Shown: positions 1-9,744, counted from the stretch's first letter. The stretch: DNA of 36,159 nucleotides from Methanobacteriota archaeon (GCA_018666575.1 JABIYX010000147.1:1-36159); one strand, 5' to 3'. Numbers and translations are program-made. Notes: a model not told the origin generated them from the sequence alone.

Positions 1-564
1 CCTATCGCAGTCGTAGTATCCGGATTGTATGCCATCGAATGCAAGCGTAATTGACGTTACATTAGCCACATTTGTTCCTGGAACGTCCCATGTGTAGACG
101 CAAGCTCCAGCTTCTCCATTTACGATCCATTCTGAATCATATGAGGCATCGTTCGAACATTCGCTCTCGTTGAAAGCTTGTACGACTTGATTCGGAATTA
201 CACGAAGAATCGCTCGGTGGATAATGGGGGTTGTCGCTTCTCCATTCTTCTTGTAGATGACGACATCGCCTTCCATTCCATGCGACTCATAGCCATAGTT
301 ACGATGCGATGCATCAGTAGCCTCTGCAAACGTCACCAGTGAGTCTATCGATGCATCATGGACGAGAACTAAATCACCTGCATCAATGCTTCCAACTTCT
401 CCATTTTCATCATGAATCATGCTCGATGATTCGACCACAACCAAAGGGGGCATTGAGCCTGTGTGAGCGTAGAGTGCGAAGATGAGAATGACAATCATGC
501 CGCCAGCAAGCAAAACCTCTCGGATGAGAAGTTGTACTGAACTGGTCTCTTCCAAACGTTCCAC
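1..564 (-). CDS. Signal peptidase I (S26B-like), 3' end cut by window edge
   Basis: Membrane-bound serine protease that removes signal peptides from exported proteins. The 188 residues visible show one N-terminal membrane segment (about residues 17-33), then VVESSSM with the likely nucleophile Ser48, the box DAGDLVLVHD (about 61-70), GDVVIY (about 99-104) and IIHRA with His116. His in place of the bacterial Lys is what archaeal and ER-type S26B enzymes use. The ORF track misses this gene because it runs off the window and probably starts with GTG. The GTG lies only a few bases after the TGA of the upstream gene; a TTG about 15 codons further up is possible, and an in-frame TGA stands just before it. 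Unusual points are SSSM instead of SGSM-x-P and about ten extra residues between the Ser box and the GD box. The first two thirds of the family are recognisable; the C-terminus is unseen. Confidence 0.8.
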   Translation of the reverse strand, partial: MERLEETSSVQLLIREVLLAGGMIVILIFALYAHTGSMPPLVVVESSSMIHDENGEVGSIDAGDLVLVHDASIDSLVTFAEATDASHRNYGYESHGMEGDVVIYKKNGEATTPIIHRAILRVIPNQVVQAFNESECSNDASYDSEWIVNGEAGACVYTWDVPGTNVANVTSITLAFDGIQSGYYDCDR

Positions 565-569
565 CTGTC

Positions 570-953
570 TCAGCGTCGCAGGCCTCGTTCTTGAAGGAAT
601 GCGTTCCAACGTTGTTCATGGCCTGCTCCGAGCACTGAGGCAGAGCGGTCTCCATCAGAGCGTCGTCGCTTCAATTCTGCCGTACTTTGGATTTCATACA
701 GTTCGTCGAGCGTACTTGCATGACCCTTGAAAACAAGGAATTCCGGAGTGATGACAATCAGGGCTAGAGCAGATAGGACAACAATGCCGATTGCTAAGCC
801 AGTGTATTCTGAATAGGGATCGACTTCTTGAAAGAATAACAGTTGACTCATGCCCGCCAAGAAGAGAACAGTTAGCGAACCAAATATCGTTGCCAAAATC
901 AAGTATTGTCGCCCATGTTGAGCCGCCCACCATCGTGAAAATAATCCAGCCAT
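570..953 (-). CDS. Small two-helix membrane protein of unknown function
   Basis: A protein of 127 residues. It has two hydrophobic segments (about residues 15-36 and 46-65 from the chosen start) and a charged, probably cytoplasmic tail rich in Arg and Glu that ends QERGLRR. I chose the ATG at 953 rather than the ORF-track start at 1169 because GAGGAGAG lies directly upstream and because the longer form would run back across the intergenic space and into the divergent surface-protein gene. It sits immediately upstream of, and probably in one transcript with, signal peptidase I. A role in the same export step is possible but is only inferred from position. I do not recognise a named family. Confidence 0.6.
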   Translation of the reverse strand: MAGLFSRWWAAQHGRQYLILATIFGSLTVLFLAGMSQLLFFQEVDPYSEYTGLAIGIVVLSALALIVITPEFLVFKGHASTLDELYEIQSTAELKRRRSDGDRSASVLGAGHEQRWNAFLQERGLRR

Positions 954-1080
954 TGTCTCTCCTCTTGTCGGGCTATGCATAGAAGGATTCATGACCATTG
1001 CGGAGGATTGTTTAGGTGACCTGTCGCCGATGTGTTGATATGGTACGTTGGGATAGTTTGCGATAAGGGATGTCTGCACT
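954..1080. promoter_or_regulatory. Divergent intergenic region
   Basis: These 127 bases separate two divergently transcribed genes and must hold both promoters. No strong TATA box stands out on either strand; TTGATATGG about 40 nt before the surface-protein ATG is the best, weak, candidate on the plus strand. On the minus strand the ribosome binding site GAGGAGAG precedes the small membrane protein. No RNA gene is seen here. Confidence 0.35.
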
Positions 1081-4000
1081 ATGCGAAAAGCGCTATTTTT
1101 AACTCTCCTCTTCACCCTCTCTGTAATGGCTCCGTTGGCTTCTTCAGCAACGACTGAGACCCAATTCAAAGGTGGCTTAACGTCCTATGAGCACACGTTC
1201 AATGGCCAAGGAAACGGTTCTGCTGGAGTGATCACATTCCCATACGGGGCAGAGGTCACATCTGCTCAATTCAACTTCCTCGGTGAGGCGAGTACCACCA
1301 CCTGGACGAACATGACCAACAACAAGGACTTCGGAAGCGCCGGAAGTGGAACTTGGTCGGGTGGACCAAACGGCTTCCCATACGGAACTCGTACCAACCT
1401 TGAAACGGCTAATGACGAAATTGGATTGAAAGGAAACCCCACCAACAACGCTATCTCATTCAAAAATTCAAATGACCTTTCGAGCACAAGTTCTGCCATA
1501 CTCAATTCAACGGGGCAATTCGTTGCACTTGGCGACCAAGGATACAACAGCATCTCAAAGCAGTTCACCGATCTCTCAGTCTCATCTTCCGCAGCTTGGG
1601 ATTACAGAGGAATCGTCGTCAAAGTCGACGATGAAGTCCACTCAACTCGATATACCAGTACCTCGATGTATACTGCTCCAACAATTCAACGATTCAACTC
1701 TACAACAGGGGCATATCTTGGCACTGCAAGTATCTCAACATCGAATTGTATCTCTCAGGTCTCGAGTTACTGGTACGACGCTGCCGTTGACTCAAATGGA
1801 AACATCTGGACTGTATCCTACTCCTATTACTACTTGACAAAGTGGACATTGAACTCAGCAAAGACCCAATGGTCGTGCTCCAGTTACACAAATTACAACT
1901 ACCCAACATATCTTACTGGAGTTGACTTTGATGAAGATACTGGAAAACTCTTCGTCAGTTATTACGACTCTTCAACATACCCAACCTACAACAGATATCT
2001 TATGGAAGTAAATCCATCTAATCCATCCTCAATCAGTTCCACATGGTCACTGGGAACTGCTACTGATTACATGTACAAAACAACTTCAACGGCAGGAAAT
2101 CAGAACTCTGGTCTCGTTGTTGATCTACCTCGTATTATTGTCAATGAGTACAATCAACAAGGTTCACGGCATCACCACTTCACCATGAATGGATTTAATC
2201 TGGACAAAATGGGTGTTCAAGAAATGCCAAACGGTGGCCACTATGGAATTTCACAAGATGATGAGAGTGGCCAAATTTTGTTCGCTTGTTACTACACATC
2301 GTACTGCGGTAGCGTTGCTCGAAAAATCCACATGTGGGGCGACGGGGCTGTCTTTGACGAGAGAACACCCTCGACAACCAGCACAACAATTATTGGAAAA
2401 ACTACAACCTCCAGTCAAACCGTTGACGAAATTAAGTTGCAGAGTGCAATCGGCTACATCCCCACAGGGACTTCAATCGACATCGATGTATCGAATGATG
2501 ACGGCGTAACATGGAAGTCCCTATTGGTCGGTGACAGTAAGAGGTTCTCTGCTGCTGGAAATAAAATCACCTGGAGAGCAACGCTTAACGGAACCTCAAC
2601 GGCCACTCCAATCCTTGATCAGGTTACGGTTCAATACACGACAAATTACTTCACGAGCGGAAATTTCTATGTACGTTCAAACTACAACAACCCGTTCCCG
2701 ACTTATGTTGCTGCAACCATACATTACAACGCCACAGTTCCATCTGGTACGTCGATGAGTGTGCAACTTGGTGGCAGTACCTCAAGTCTCTGCAGTAGTG
2801 GATTGACAACGTTTGGACAATCGGGACTTACCAAATCCTTCACCACCCCAAGCTATGGGTACCTTTGTCTCAAGGTTTCTTTCTCAACCTCGAACTCAGC
2901 AAACACGCCAATCCTTGAAGACATACAGATTGCTCTACACAGCAACGCCCCAACCCGTCCAGGATTTGAAATTCAAGCACCGTATCCAATACCTGCTGGA
3001 TTTAATCCACCATTGAATCCAACTGTTGGTTGGAGCGAAAACGGAGTATTGGTTGGTACGAAAACAATCAATGCAGCAGGACCGACCAATCTTATCGTAA
3101 AGGCGTTCAACGATCGTATCCCTGACACTGGGCAAGGGTTTGTTGATATCCCAATCGATTTGACTTCTGAAAGCAGTGGTATTCTAAGCTTAACTTCATT
3201 CAGCGTGACCTACACCATGCAAACAGTCAATCTTGAAATCAACATCCCCGAAGGAGAAATTCTCCACGAACGTAGTGAGCCCTATGAAGTCATTACTCGC
3301 CACATCGTTGGTGAAAGTGCGACTGCTATTCGCGAGGCTACTCTCACTTTGATGACGACTTCCTCGGCTGCAAATCCAACATTGTTCTGGCAGAACGGAG
3401 ACATCTTCCCTTCACCTAATGATCCTGAAGGATATGTCGTCATGGACGGAAACTCATACTCCACGCTAAACAACAGCATTCTTGAGATTCACTGGTTGTT
3501 TAGAATCACAAGTGAATTCCCAGACCAAAACAGTGTTCGATTCAAGACAGGCTGTCTTGATGATAGTGGGTCTGCAGGTTTCTCACCTCTGGACCTCATT
3601 AGCGATGAAGGGCTCGTAGTCAACCGCACCTTTGGACTTGGATGGATGAAAGTCCGAGACAATGAAGGAGATCTCGTCCGAGATGATGTCCCAAATAATG
3701 CCTGGGTCTCTGCAGGAGAAACGCTCTACTTCCAAGGGGCTATGTGGTTCATGGACTCTGATGATGCTCCTTTAGACAGCGCCTTTGACGTTCGAGTCTC
3801 CCGCAATGGATGGGTCGAATCAACCGCTCGAGATACGACGAATAACAACGGATCTTTCTTCATCAGTGTCGTCACACCTGAGATTGACGTTCCAGATGGA
3901 CTGAACTATCAAGTTCAGACCTACAACGAGCGAAATCCTACCCACGTGATGGCGCCAAACTCAGATTGGTCAAGAACATTCAAGGTCGATGCAACACCAC

Positions 4001-6177
4001 CTGAGCGTGTACAATTGTATCCAACGGATGGTTCATACGAAGCTGGAGTCAACCAACAAGAGGTCAGCGTCTTGGTGCGAGATGCAGTAGGTGTTCCAAT
4101 GGAACTGACACTCAAATACTGGGTTGAGGCAGATCACGACGTCAACAGAAACGGTATTGCAGATGATGGAGAATACGCCAGCAAGCAAGTCACAAACATG
4201 AGCGAGAGCAACAATAAGTGGTTCATCACATCAATTGATCACTCAAGAAACCCGAACATGGGCCGTGTATCCTATTACTGGGAAGGTGGCGACCAAGCAG
4301 GCAATCCAATTTATTATACACAATCCGATTCCGAAGGCGTAGTTTACGAACTCCAATCTGGGCCAGGATTCAATTTTGATGATGCAACATTCCAGACTCG
4401 CAAGGATTCCGCAGCTATCTTTACTGGCCTTGAATGGGTTGGGCACAGCGATGACGAAGCAGTATATGCAGGTCTTGAACAATCCATTACAGTCGGATTT
4501 ATTGACGCAAACACGGCAATTGATTTCGAACATATCTCACTTGTCTTCGACTTTGAAGGACCAAACCCTAGCAGAGATGCACAACGAATTTCTTACTCTG
4601 GATTGAACGATACCTTCTGGAGTGAAAGCAAATACATTCATCTCAGCCAAAGCAGTATGATGTACGAAACTACCAATGAATCAGGACTTCCTTGGATTAT
4701 TGTAACCTTTGAATTTACCTTTGCATGGGATTGGCCAGATGAAGAAATGGGTGATCTGGCTCTTGTTTTCAAAGAACGTGGATCTCCTGAAGATGACATG
4801 CTTTTGATTCTGGAACATACATTCAGAGTTGAGAATGATTTCACACTCTCTCCTACAGATTATACAGTTGAGGATGTAAGCGAACCAAGAACAGGCCAAG
4901 TGGCTGATGGAACCCGTGTTCGCAAGGACGACCGATTGGCGTTTAGTGGACGGGTTGTATACGAAGGAAGTAACGTCCCAGCACCTCGAAACGTTGGTAT
5001 TTTGGTTGAAGTCTTTGATGGTGAAAAGTTGTGGAGCGATGGTTCTCTTACCGAGGATGGAGAATACTTGATCGAAGTACCACTTGATTCCGCTAAGACA
5101 TTGCAATCATCACCAACACGTACATGTTTGATTTCAATAGCCAACATTCCTGGCCGAGGTGAAGATATGACTGGAACATTGGTTTCAACGACCCTACGTG
5201 TTGTTGTTGACGATGCAGCACCTCGAGTTGTTCGAAGAATGGCTCCATTGAATGTCATTGATGTTTCTTCAACCAACGACCTTTCTTCCATCTACGTGGA
5301 ATTCCAAGGCTCTGAAGATGCGGATTTGACCGGTTCCGAACAAATGATACATTGGGTTATGAGAGATCAAACTCGAACGGTTACAATCGGCGCTGGTTCT
5401 GCAGTCCTTGGAATGCAACAAGTTGATCAAGTTGTTTACTGGACTGGCGAAGTTGACATTACTGATGGTGGGACAATTACTCCACAAGCAGGAGATTTCG
5501 TTGGATTTTACATGACAGGATGGGATGCTGCAGGAAACCAGTTCCCACTTGTGTCGAACTCAGAAGCAAGCCCAATTCCCGAACTTGCCTTTGATGATAC
5601 AGACTTCGAGCGACAATGGGTCCGACTTGGAGCCGTTGGTCCTGAATTGAGAGTAAAGTCAATCCAAGTGTCAGATGATCACGTCTCTCCTGGTTCTTCC
5701 GTGGAGATTACAGGAACTGTTGTGAACAACGGCGGAGCAACAGATTCACAATTCAAGGTTGCATTCTTTGCAGGCGACGATACAACCCCGTTCGATGTCA
5801 AGACCATTATCGGAATTGGCGAGGGTGAATCAATCCCTATCACTGTTGACTGGGAAGTTGAAGATGTTGATAGAGTACGAGTTGAAGTCGATTACGGAAA
5901 CATCTTGGTTGAAGTAAATGACAACGACAATACTGCGGAACACGACATCAACATCGCCTATGGAGAATATCTTGGCTGGCTTGACTCACCACGTGAGCAA
6001 CCTCTTGCTTGGATTTTCGCTATGTCTACCATCTTGATTCTGATTGTTGTTGCAACAGTTGCCTCTCGAACTGCAGTTGATCTCGGAGACGGTGCATTCG
6101 CTGATGAAGAAGAAGACTGGGAAGATGACGATGACGAGTACGATGATGACGATGAGTACGACGATGACGAGGACTGA
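1081..6177 (+). CDS. Giant secreted surface protein with propeller-like, Ig-like and CARDB-like modules and an acidic cytoplasmic tail
   Basis: The 1698 residues begin with a clear signal peptide (MRKALFLTLLFTLSVMAPLASSA, cleavage about 23/24). Residues about 160-440 carry repeating blade-like strands (for example AAVDSNGNIWTVS, GVDFDEDTGKLFVS, GISQDDESGQILFA) and suggest a beta-propeller. A long run of beta-rich modules follows. An EF-hand or dockerin-like calcium loop, DVNRNGIADDGE, is near residue 1020, and a CARDB-like Ig domain with VVNNGGATD lies at about 1524-1628. One membrane helix (about 1640-1665) is followed by a tail made almost wholly of Asp and Glu. Many N-x-S/T sequons fit glycosylation. 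It is a probable cell-surface adhesin, S-layer-associated or polymer-binding protein; the ligand is unknown. The gene is isolated, divergent from the signal peptidase pair and followed after 70 nt by the helicase gene. Confidence 0.75.
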   Translation: MRKALFLTLLFTLSVMAPLASSATTETQFKGGLTSYEHTFNGQGNGSAGVITFPYGAEVTSAQFNFLGEASTTTWTNMTNNKDFGSAGSGTWSGGPNGFPYGTRTNLETANDEIGLKGNPTNNAISFKNSNDLSSTSSAILNSTGQFVALGDQGYNSISKQFTDLSVSSSAAWDYRGIVVKVDDEVHSTRYTSTSMYTAPTIQRFNSTTGAYLGTASISTSNCISQVSSYWYDAAVDSNGNIWTVSYSYYYLTKWTLNSAKTQWSCSSYTNYNYPTYLTGVDFDEDTGKLFVSYYDSSTYPTYNRYLMEVNPSNPSSISSTWSLGTATDYMYKTTSTAGNQNSGLVVDLPRIIVNEYNQQGSRHHHFTMNGFNLDKMGVQEMPNGGHYGISQDDESGQILFACYYTSYCGSVARKIHMWGDGAVFDERTPSTTSTTIIGKTTTSSQTVDEIKLQSAIGYIPTGTSIDIDVSNDDGVTWKSLLVGDSKRFSAAGNKITWRATLNGTSTATPILDQVTVQYTTNYFTSGNFYVRSNYNNPFPTYVAATIHYNATVPSGTSMSVQLGGSTSSLCSSGLTTFGQSGLTKSFTTPSYGYLCLKVSFSTSNSANTPILEDIQIALHSNAPTRPGFEIQAPYPIPAGFNPPLNPTVGWSENGVLVGTKTINAAGPTNLIVKAFNDRIPDTGQGFVDIPIDLTSESSGILSLTSFSVTYTMQTVNLEINIPEGEILHERSEPYEVITRHIVGESATAIREATLTLMTTSSAANPTLFWQNGDIFPSPNDPEGYVVMDGNSYSTLNNSILEIHWLFRITSEFPDQNSVRFKTGCLDDSGSAGFSPLDLISDEGLVVNRTFGLGWMKVRDNEGDLVRDDVPNNAWVSAGETLYFQGAMWFMDSDDAPLDSAFDVRVSRNGWVESTARDTTNNNGSFFISVVTPEIDVPDGLNYQVQTYNERNPTHVMAPNSDWSRTFKVDATPPERVQLYPTDGSYEAGVNQQEVSVLVRDAVGVPMELTLKYWVEADHDVNRNGIADDGEYASKQVTNMSESNNKWFITSIDHSRNPNMGRVSYYWEGGDQAGNPIYYTQSDSEGVVYELQSGPGFNFDDATFQTRKDSAAIFTGLEWVGHSDDEAVYAGLEQSITVGFIDANTAIDFEHISLVFDFEGPNPSRDAQRISYSGLNDTFWSESKYIHLSQSSMMYETTNESGLPWIIVTFEFTFAWDWPDEEMGDLALVFKERGSPEDDMLLILEHTFRVENDFTLSPTDYTVEDVSEPRTGQVADGTRVRKDDRLAFSGRVVYEGSNVPAPRNVGILVEVFDGEKLWSDGSLTEDGEYLIEVPLDSAKTLQSSPTRTCLISIANIPGRGEDMTGTLVSTTLRVVVDDAAPRVVRRMAPLNVIDVSSTNDLSSIYVEFQGSEDADLTGSEQMIHWVMRDQTRTVTIGAGSAVLGMQQVDQVVYWTGEVDITDGGTITPQAGDFVGFYMTGWDAAGNQFPLVSNSEASPIPELAFDDTDFERQWVRLGAVGPELRVKSIQVSDDHVSPGSSVEITGTVVNNGGATDSQFKVAFFAGDDTTPFDVKTIIGIGEGESIPITVDWEVEDVDRVRVEVDYGNILVEVNDNDNTAEHDINIAYGEYLGWLDSPREQPLAWIFAMSTILILIVVATVASRTAVDLGDGAFADEEEDWEDDDDEYDDDDEYDDDED

Positions 6178-6247
6178 AGTTCTCTAACGAACTACAAATC
6201 CTCAAGAAGGAAGCCCAATCACCACTCTCTACGGGGAGGGGGAGAGT

Positions 6248-9200
6248 ATGTCAAATGTATTTTCCCAATTGCACCCACAATTGCAATCGTTCATAGCAGA
6301 GCGAGGTTGGAATCCGACCCCTATTCAGGAGGCAGCTTTGCCTGAACTCTCTGCAGGAAACGACCGCCTCCTCATCGCTCCAACAGGATCTGGAAAAACA
6401 CTCGCAGCCGTATTACCACTTCTTCATCGATGCAAAGTAGAGGAATGGGATCCACTTGCTATTCTTTACATCACGCCCCTTCGAGCCCTCAATCGAGACG
6501 TCGACCGCCGCCTTGCTGAATTAAGTGAAGCTCTCGAGTTACGATTCGCACTTCGACATGGCGATACAACCACGAGTGAACGGGCCCGACAAGTTAGGAA
6601 ACCTCCACATCTCTTGGTTACAACACCTGAAACCTTCCAATTAATGTTCACTGGACATCGATTACGTGGCCTTCTTAGTAGTGTAAAAGCAGTGATTATT
6701 GACGAAGTTCACGATTTGGCTGGTGGCGAACGTGGATGGCAATTACGCCTTGGTCTTGAGCGATTGGAAGCATTGAGTGGACAACGCCTTCAGCGAATTG
6801 GTCTCTCAGCGACTGTTGGCAATCCAAAACAAGTTGCAGAGTGGATGGCTTCTGAATCATGTATTCCAATTAATGCCCCTGCAGAGCGTTCTACAGTCCT
6901 CTCAGTTGAAACTGCACCTCCATTGCCTGAGGATGAGGTGGGAGCGATAGAAATGCGTCTATCACCTAGAGCACACGCTACGTTTCGACTTCTTGCAGAA
7001 CTTGTTGGGAAAGACCCACCCTGCCTCGTGTTTGTAAACAGTCGGAATGCAGCCGAAACAGTTGCACAGCGTTTGCAAACAATGGCTCCACAACTCAATA
7101 TTGGTGTTCACCATGGAAGTTTGGCTGCAGAAACACGGCAAGAAATGGAAGAGAATATTCGAAACGGTTCACTTCATGCCCTTATCTGCACTTCAAGTCT
7201 TGAACTTGGAATCGATGTTGGTTCGATTCAAAAAATCGTTCAACTAGAAAGCCCTCGTTCTGTAGACAGAATGCTTCAGCGTGTTGGTCGTGCTGATCAC
7301 CGGATCGGTGGAATTGGTCGCGGCCACCTTCTAGCTTGGGAAACTGATGGTATTGCAGAAGCAGCAGTTGTCGCTCATCGCTCCCACATGGGCTACATTG
7401 AGGATGTTGAGTGGAGAAAGCGTCCATACAGTATTGCTGCGAACCAAATCATGCTCATGGCTCATAGTTTCAAGGTTGTTCCAATTGATGAAGTTCATGA
7501 AACATTTTCTAATGCTGAGCAATTCGAAAACTGGGAACGAAAAGATACTGAGACGATGCTTGCAGTTCTGTCCGACCGTTGGCTCCTTCGATATGCCATT
7601 GATGTAAACGAACGACCGTGGTACCGATGGCCAAAAAGCCTCTATCTTGAAGCAAAGGGATTGGTTCCTGAGGAAGAGAATTGGCCTGATGAGTTACCTC
7701 GATACGATGTTCCAGATGAAGAAATTCCATCGGAGTATAAATCTCGAAAACTACCGATACCGAAGCGTTTCAAGAATGGATGGTTTTCTTCTGCTGGTCG
7801 AACACGCAAGTGGGTGGAAAGCCATCTTTCGATGATACCTGACAAGCAATCATACCGGGTACGAGATGTTGTAACACGTCGAACGATTGGAAATGTAGAC
7901 GAATCCTTTGTGCTTGAACTCAATGGGAGTGGAGAGGAAGAAGATGGACGTATACGTCAGTTCGTTATGGCTGGAAGAACATGGACAATTGTTGATGCTG
8001 ATCCAGAACAAAGCGAAGTTCTCGTCGCTCCTGTCTCAATGCAAGGTGAAGCGCCAACGTGGGTTGGTGAACTCCCGCCAGTTCCTGCTGCAGTAGCTCG
8101 AAACATTGGTCGACTTCGCCGTCTTATTGCAGAAGATTTCAATCTGCTAGAACCCAGAGGGTCTGACCAGATTGACCCAGCAGGTGTTCTGACTCACGAT
8201 GGAAAGCCATTGGCTGATTATCCACTCGATGGAGAAGCACTTGGCCTTCTTGCAGATACAATCACTCGGCATATCGACGCAACTGAAGCATTACCGGATG
8301 ATCAAACCATTACAATCGAGCGTCGTTCTGAAGCACTTGTCATCAACATCTGTCAAGGGACGTTAATCAATGAGACAATTGGACATCTCCTGCTTGCAAT
8401 GGCCTCAACCAAAACAGGACGTTGGGGAGGCTTAATGGTTGAACCAACACGAATTCATCTCTCAGGTTCGGATTTAGAACCTCACGATGTTGTTGATTGG
8501 CTCAATGAACTCCCAGCCGACGGAATCGAAGGACTCCTTGCAGTTACGCTTCCAAATTCACGACAAGTTCGATGGCGATTTGCACAAGTGGCCAAGACCT
8601 TTGGAATCTTACGTCATGGCGTAGATCCACGTAAAATCAATCTTGGCGCGCTTGTACGAAAGTATCGAGGAACCATCGTTGTCGATGAAGTTCTCAGTAA
8701 ACTCTACTTCGAACGCATGGACATTCAAGGTGCGAAAGATGTCCTACAAGGAATACAATCTGGACTACTCGACATTGTCGTTACGCCAACAGGACCACTA
8801 GGTGTATCTGATCGAAGCCAACGAGACCTTCTCCTTCCGAATTGGGACAACGAAGCAGTTCGAGCACGATTGCGACTTCGATTGATGAATGAACGAGCCG
8901 TACTTTGTTGTTTAAAATGTCAAGCAATACGTCGATTCAGAGTTGAACGCTATCCTGACCTCAAAGACCCAGGAAATTGTATAGTTTGCAAAGGACAAAT
9001 GCTTGTCTGTGCTCGAGAAGGTCTTGAGAAGATGCTCGAAGGATGGGTTGTTTCTGAAGAAGAAAGCGATCGTAATCGTATGATTCGAAACGCTTCATTG
9101 CTCAAAACACATGGATTTCCCGCCATTGTTTGTTTGATGGCAAGAGGTGTTGGGGAAGCGACTGCTCAACGTATTCTTCGAAAGGTTCACAGCAACAACA

Positions 9201-9271
9201 TGGATAGTTTACTGCAATCAATACATCATGCAGAAATTGAATACGCCAGAACTCGACGTTTCTGGGGTTGA
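6248..9271 (+). CDS. lhr: Lhr-like superfamily 2 ATP-dependent helicase
   Basis: Large helicase-related protein of 1007 residues, expected to unwind or remodel DNA (or RNA:DNA) in repair or recombination. Visible motifs are the Q-like motif NPTPIQEAALP, Walker A APTGSGKT (about 43-50), DEVH (152-155), SAT (about 187), TSSLELGIDVG and QRVGRADHRIGG (about 345-360). The Lhr core follows, with FVMAGRTWTIVDAD and PTWVGELPPVP, both typical of Lhr proteins. The C-terminus adds four or more Cys in CxxC pairs (CLKC near 887, CIVC near 911), likely a zinc site, and a helix-hairpin-helix-like stretch ARGVGEATAQRILRKV. The start is supported by GGGAGGGGGAGAGT just before the ATG. The stop codon abuts the stop codon of the convergent dCMP deaminase gene with no base between them. 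Confidence 0.9.
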   Translation: MSNVFSQLHPQLQSFIAERGWNPTPIQEAALPELSAGNDRLLIAPTGSGKTLAAVLPLLHRCKVEEWDPLAILYITPLRALNRDVDRRLAELSEALELRFALRHGDTTTSERARQVRKPPHLLVTTPETFQLMFTGHRLRGLLSSVKAVIIDEVHDLAGGERGWQLRLGLERLEALSGQRLQRIGLSATVGNPKQVAEWMASESCIPINAPAERSTVLSVETAPPLPEDEVGAIEMRLSPRAHATFRLLAELVGKDPPCLVFVNSRNAAETVAQRLQTMAPQLNIGVHHGSLAAETRQEMEENIRNGSLHALICTSSLELGIDVGSIQKIVQLESPRSVDRMLQRVGRADHRIGGIGRGHLLAWETDGIAEAAVVAHRSHMGYIEDVEWRKRPYSIAANQIMLMAHSFKVVPIDEVHETFSNAEQFENWERKDTETMLAVLSDRWLLRYAIDVNERPWYRWPKSLYLEAKGLVPEEENWPDELPRYDVPDEEIPSEYKSRKLPIPKRFKNGWFSSAGRTRKWVESHLSMIPDKQSYRVRDVVTRRTIGNVDESFVLELNGSGEEEDGRIRQFVMAGRTWTIVDADPEQSEVLVAPVSMQGEAPTWVGELPPVPAAVARNIGRLRRLIAEDFNLLEPRGSDQIDPAGVLTHDGKPLADYPLDGEALGLLADTITRHIDATEALPDDQTITIERRSEALVINICQGTLINETIGHLLLAMASTKTGRWGGLMVEPTRIHLSGSDLEPHDVVDWLNELPADGIEGLLAVTLPNSRQVRWRFAQVAKTFGILRHGVDPRKINLGALVRKYRGTIVVDEVLSKLYFERMDIQGAKDVLQGIQSGLLDIVVTPTGPLGVSDRSQRDLLLPNWDNEAVRARLRLRLMNERAVLCCLKCQAIRRFRVERYPDLKDPGNCIVCKGQMLVCAREGLEKMLEGWVVSEEESDRNRMIRNASLLKTHGFPAIVCLMARGVGEATAQRILRKVHSNNMDSLLQSIHHAEIEYARTRRFWG

Positions 9272-9718
9272 TTACTCCAGATTGACATTACGAAGTTTAA
9301 GACCTGCTTCTTTCATCATACCAGTCGATCGAGTGAAATCCTCAACCCATCGCTCTGGTATGTCAGTTCCACCAGCGTAAACAACTTCGATGATACCTGC
9401 TTGAATCAATGAACGAGCGCATCGCGTACATGGAGGCCATGTGACATAGGCCGTGCAATCTTTCAGAGAAACTCCAATTCGAGCAGCATGCATAATCGCA
9501 TTTTCTTCTGCATGACAGATAAGTGGATATTTTTCTTCTCGGTTAGCCAGTCGCTCAATCGAATCATCAATACCTCTTGGGAAGCCATTGAATCCTGTCG
9601 AACGGATTTCTCGGTCCGAGCCAACGACAACACAACCAACTTTTGTTGAAGGGTCTTTACTCCAAGAACTGATGTGGTGTGCAAGTTCAATAAATCGAAG
9701 GTCCCACTTTTCGCTCAT
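9272..9718 (-). CDS. Deoxycytidylate (dCMP) deaminase family zinc enzyme
   Basis: Cytidine/deoxycytidylate deaminase fold of 148 residues, expected to convert dCMP to dUMP in the cytoplasm and so feed thymidylate synthesis. The zinc and catalytic residues are complete: HAEENAI gives His69 and Glu71, and PPCTRC gives Cys97 and Cys100. Length fits dCMP deaminase rather than the shorter cytidine deaminases. RibD-like or ComEB-like relatives share the motif, so substrate identity is likely but not proven. It lies 26 nt downstream of folC on the same strand; a folate enzyme beside a dUMP-producing enzyme fits a shared dTMP supply role. No strong ribosome binding site is visible, so translation may depend on the upstream gene. 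Confidence 0.85.
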   Translation of the reverse strand: MSEKWDLRFIELAHHISSWSKDPSTKVGCVVVGSDREIRSTGFNGFPRGIDDSIERLANREEKYPLICHAEENAIMHAARIGVSLKDCTAYVTWPPCTRCARSLIQAGIIEVVYAGGTDIPERWVEDFTRSTGMMKEAGLKLRNVNLE

Positions 9719-9744
9719 GTTGACTCATACGGGGCTCGTTCATC

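Noticed and set aside
410-655. 81-residue minus ORF over the signal peptidase region
   Set aside because: Different frame from the signal peptidase, whose motifs are clear; composition is low-quality with no hydrophobic or domain pattern.
6100-6177. Repetitive GATGAC/GAC-rich DNA at the end of the surface-protein gene
   Set aside because: Explained by coding for a run of Asp and Glu; not an independent DNA repeat.
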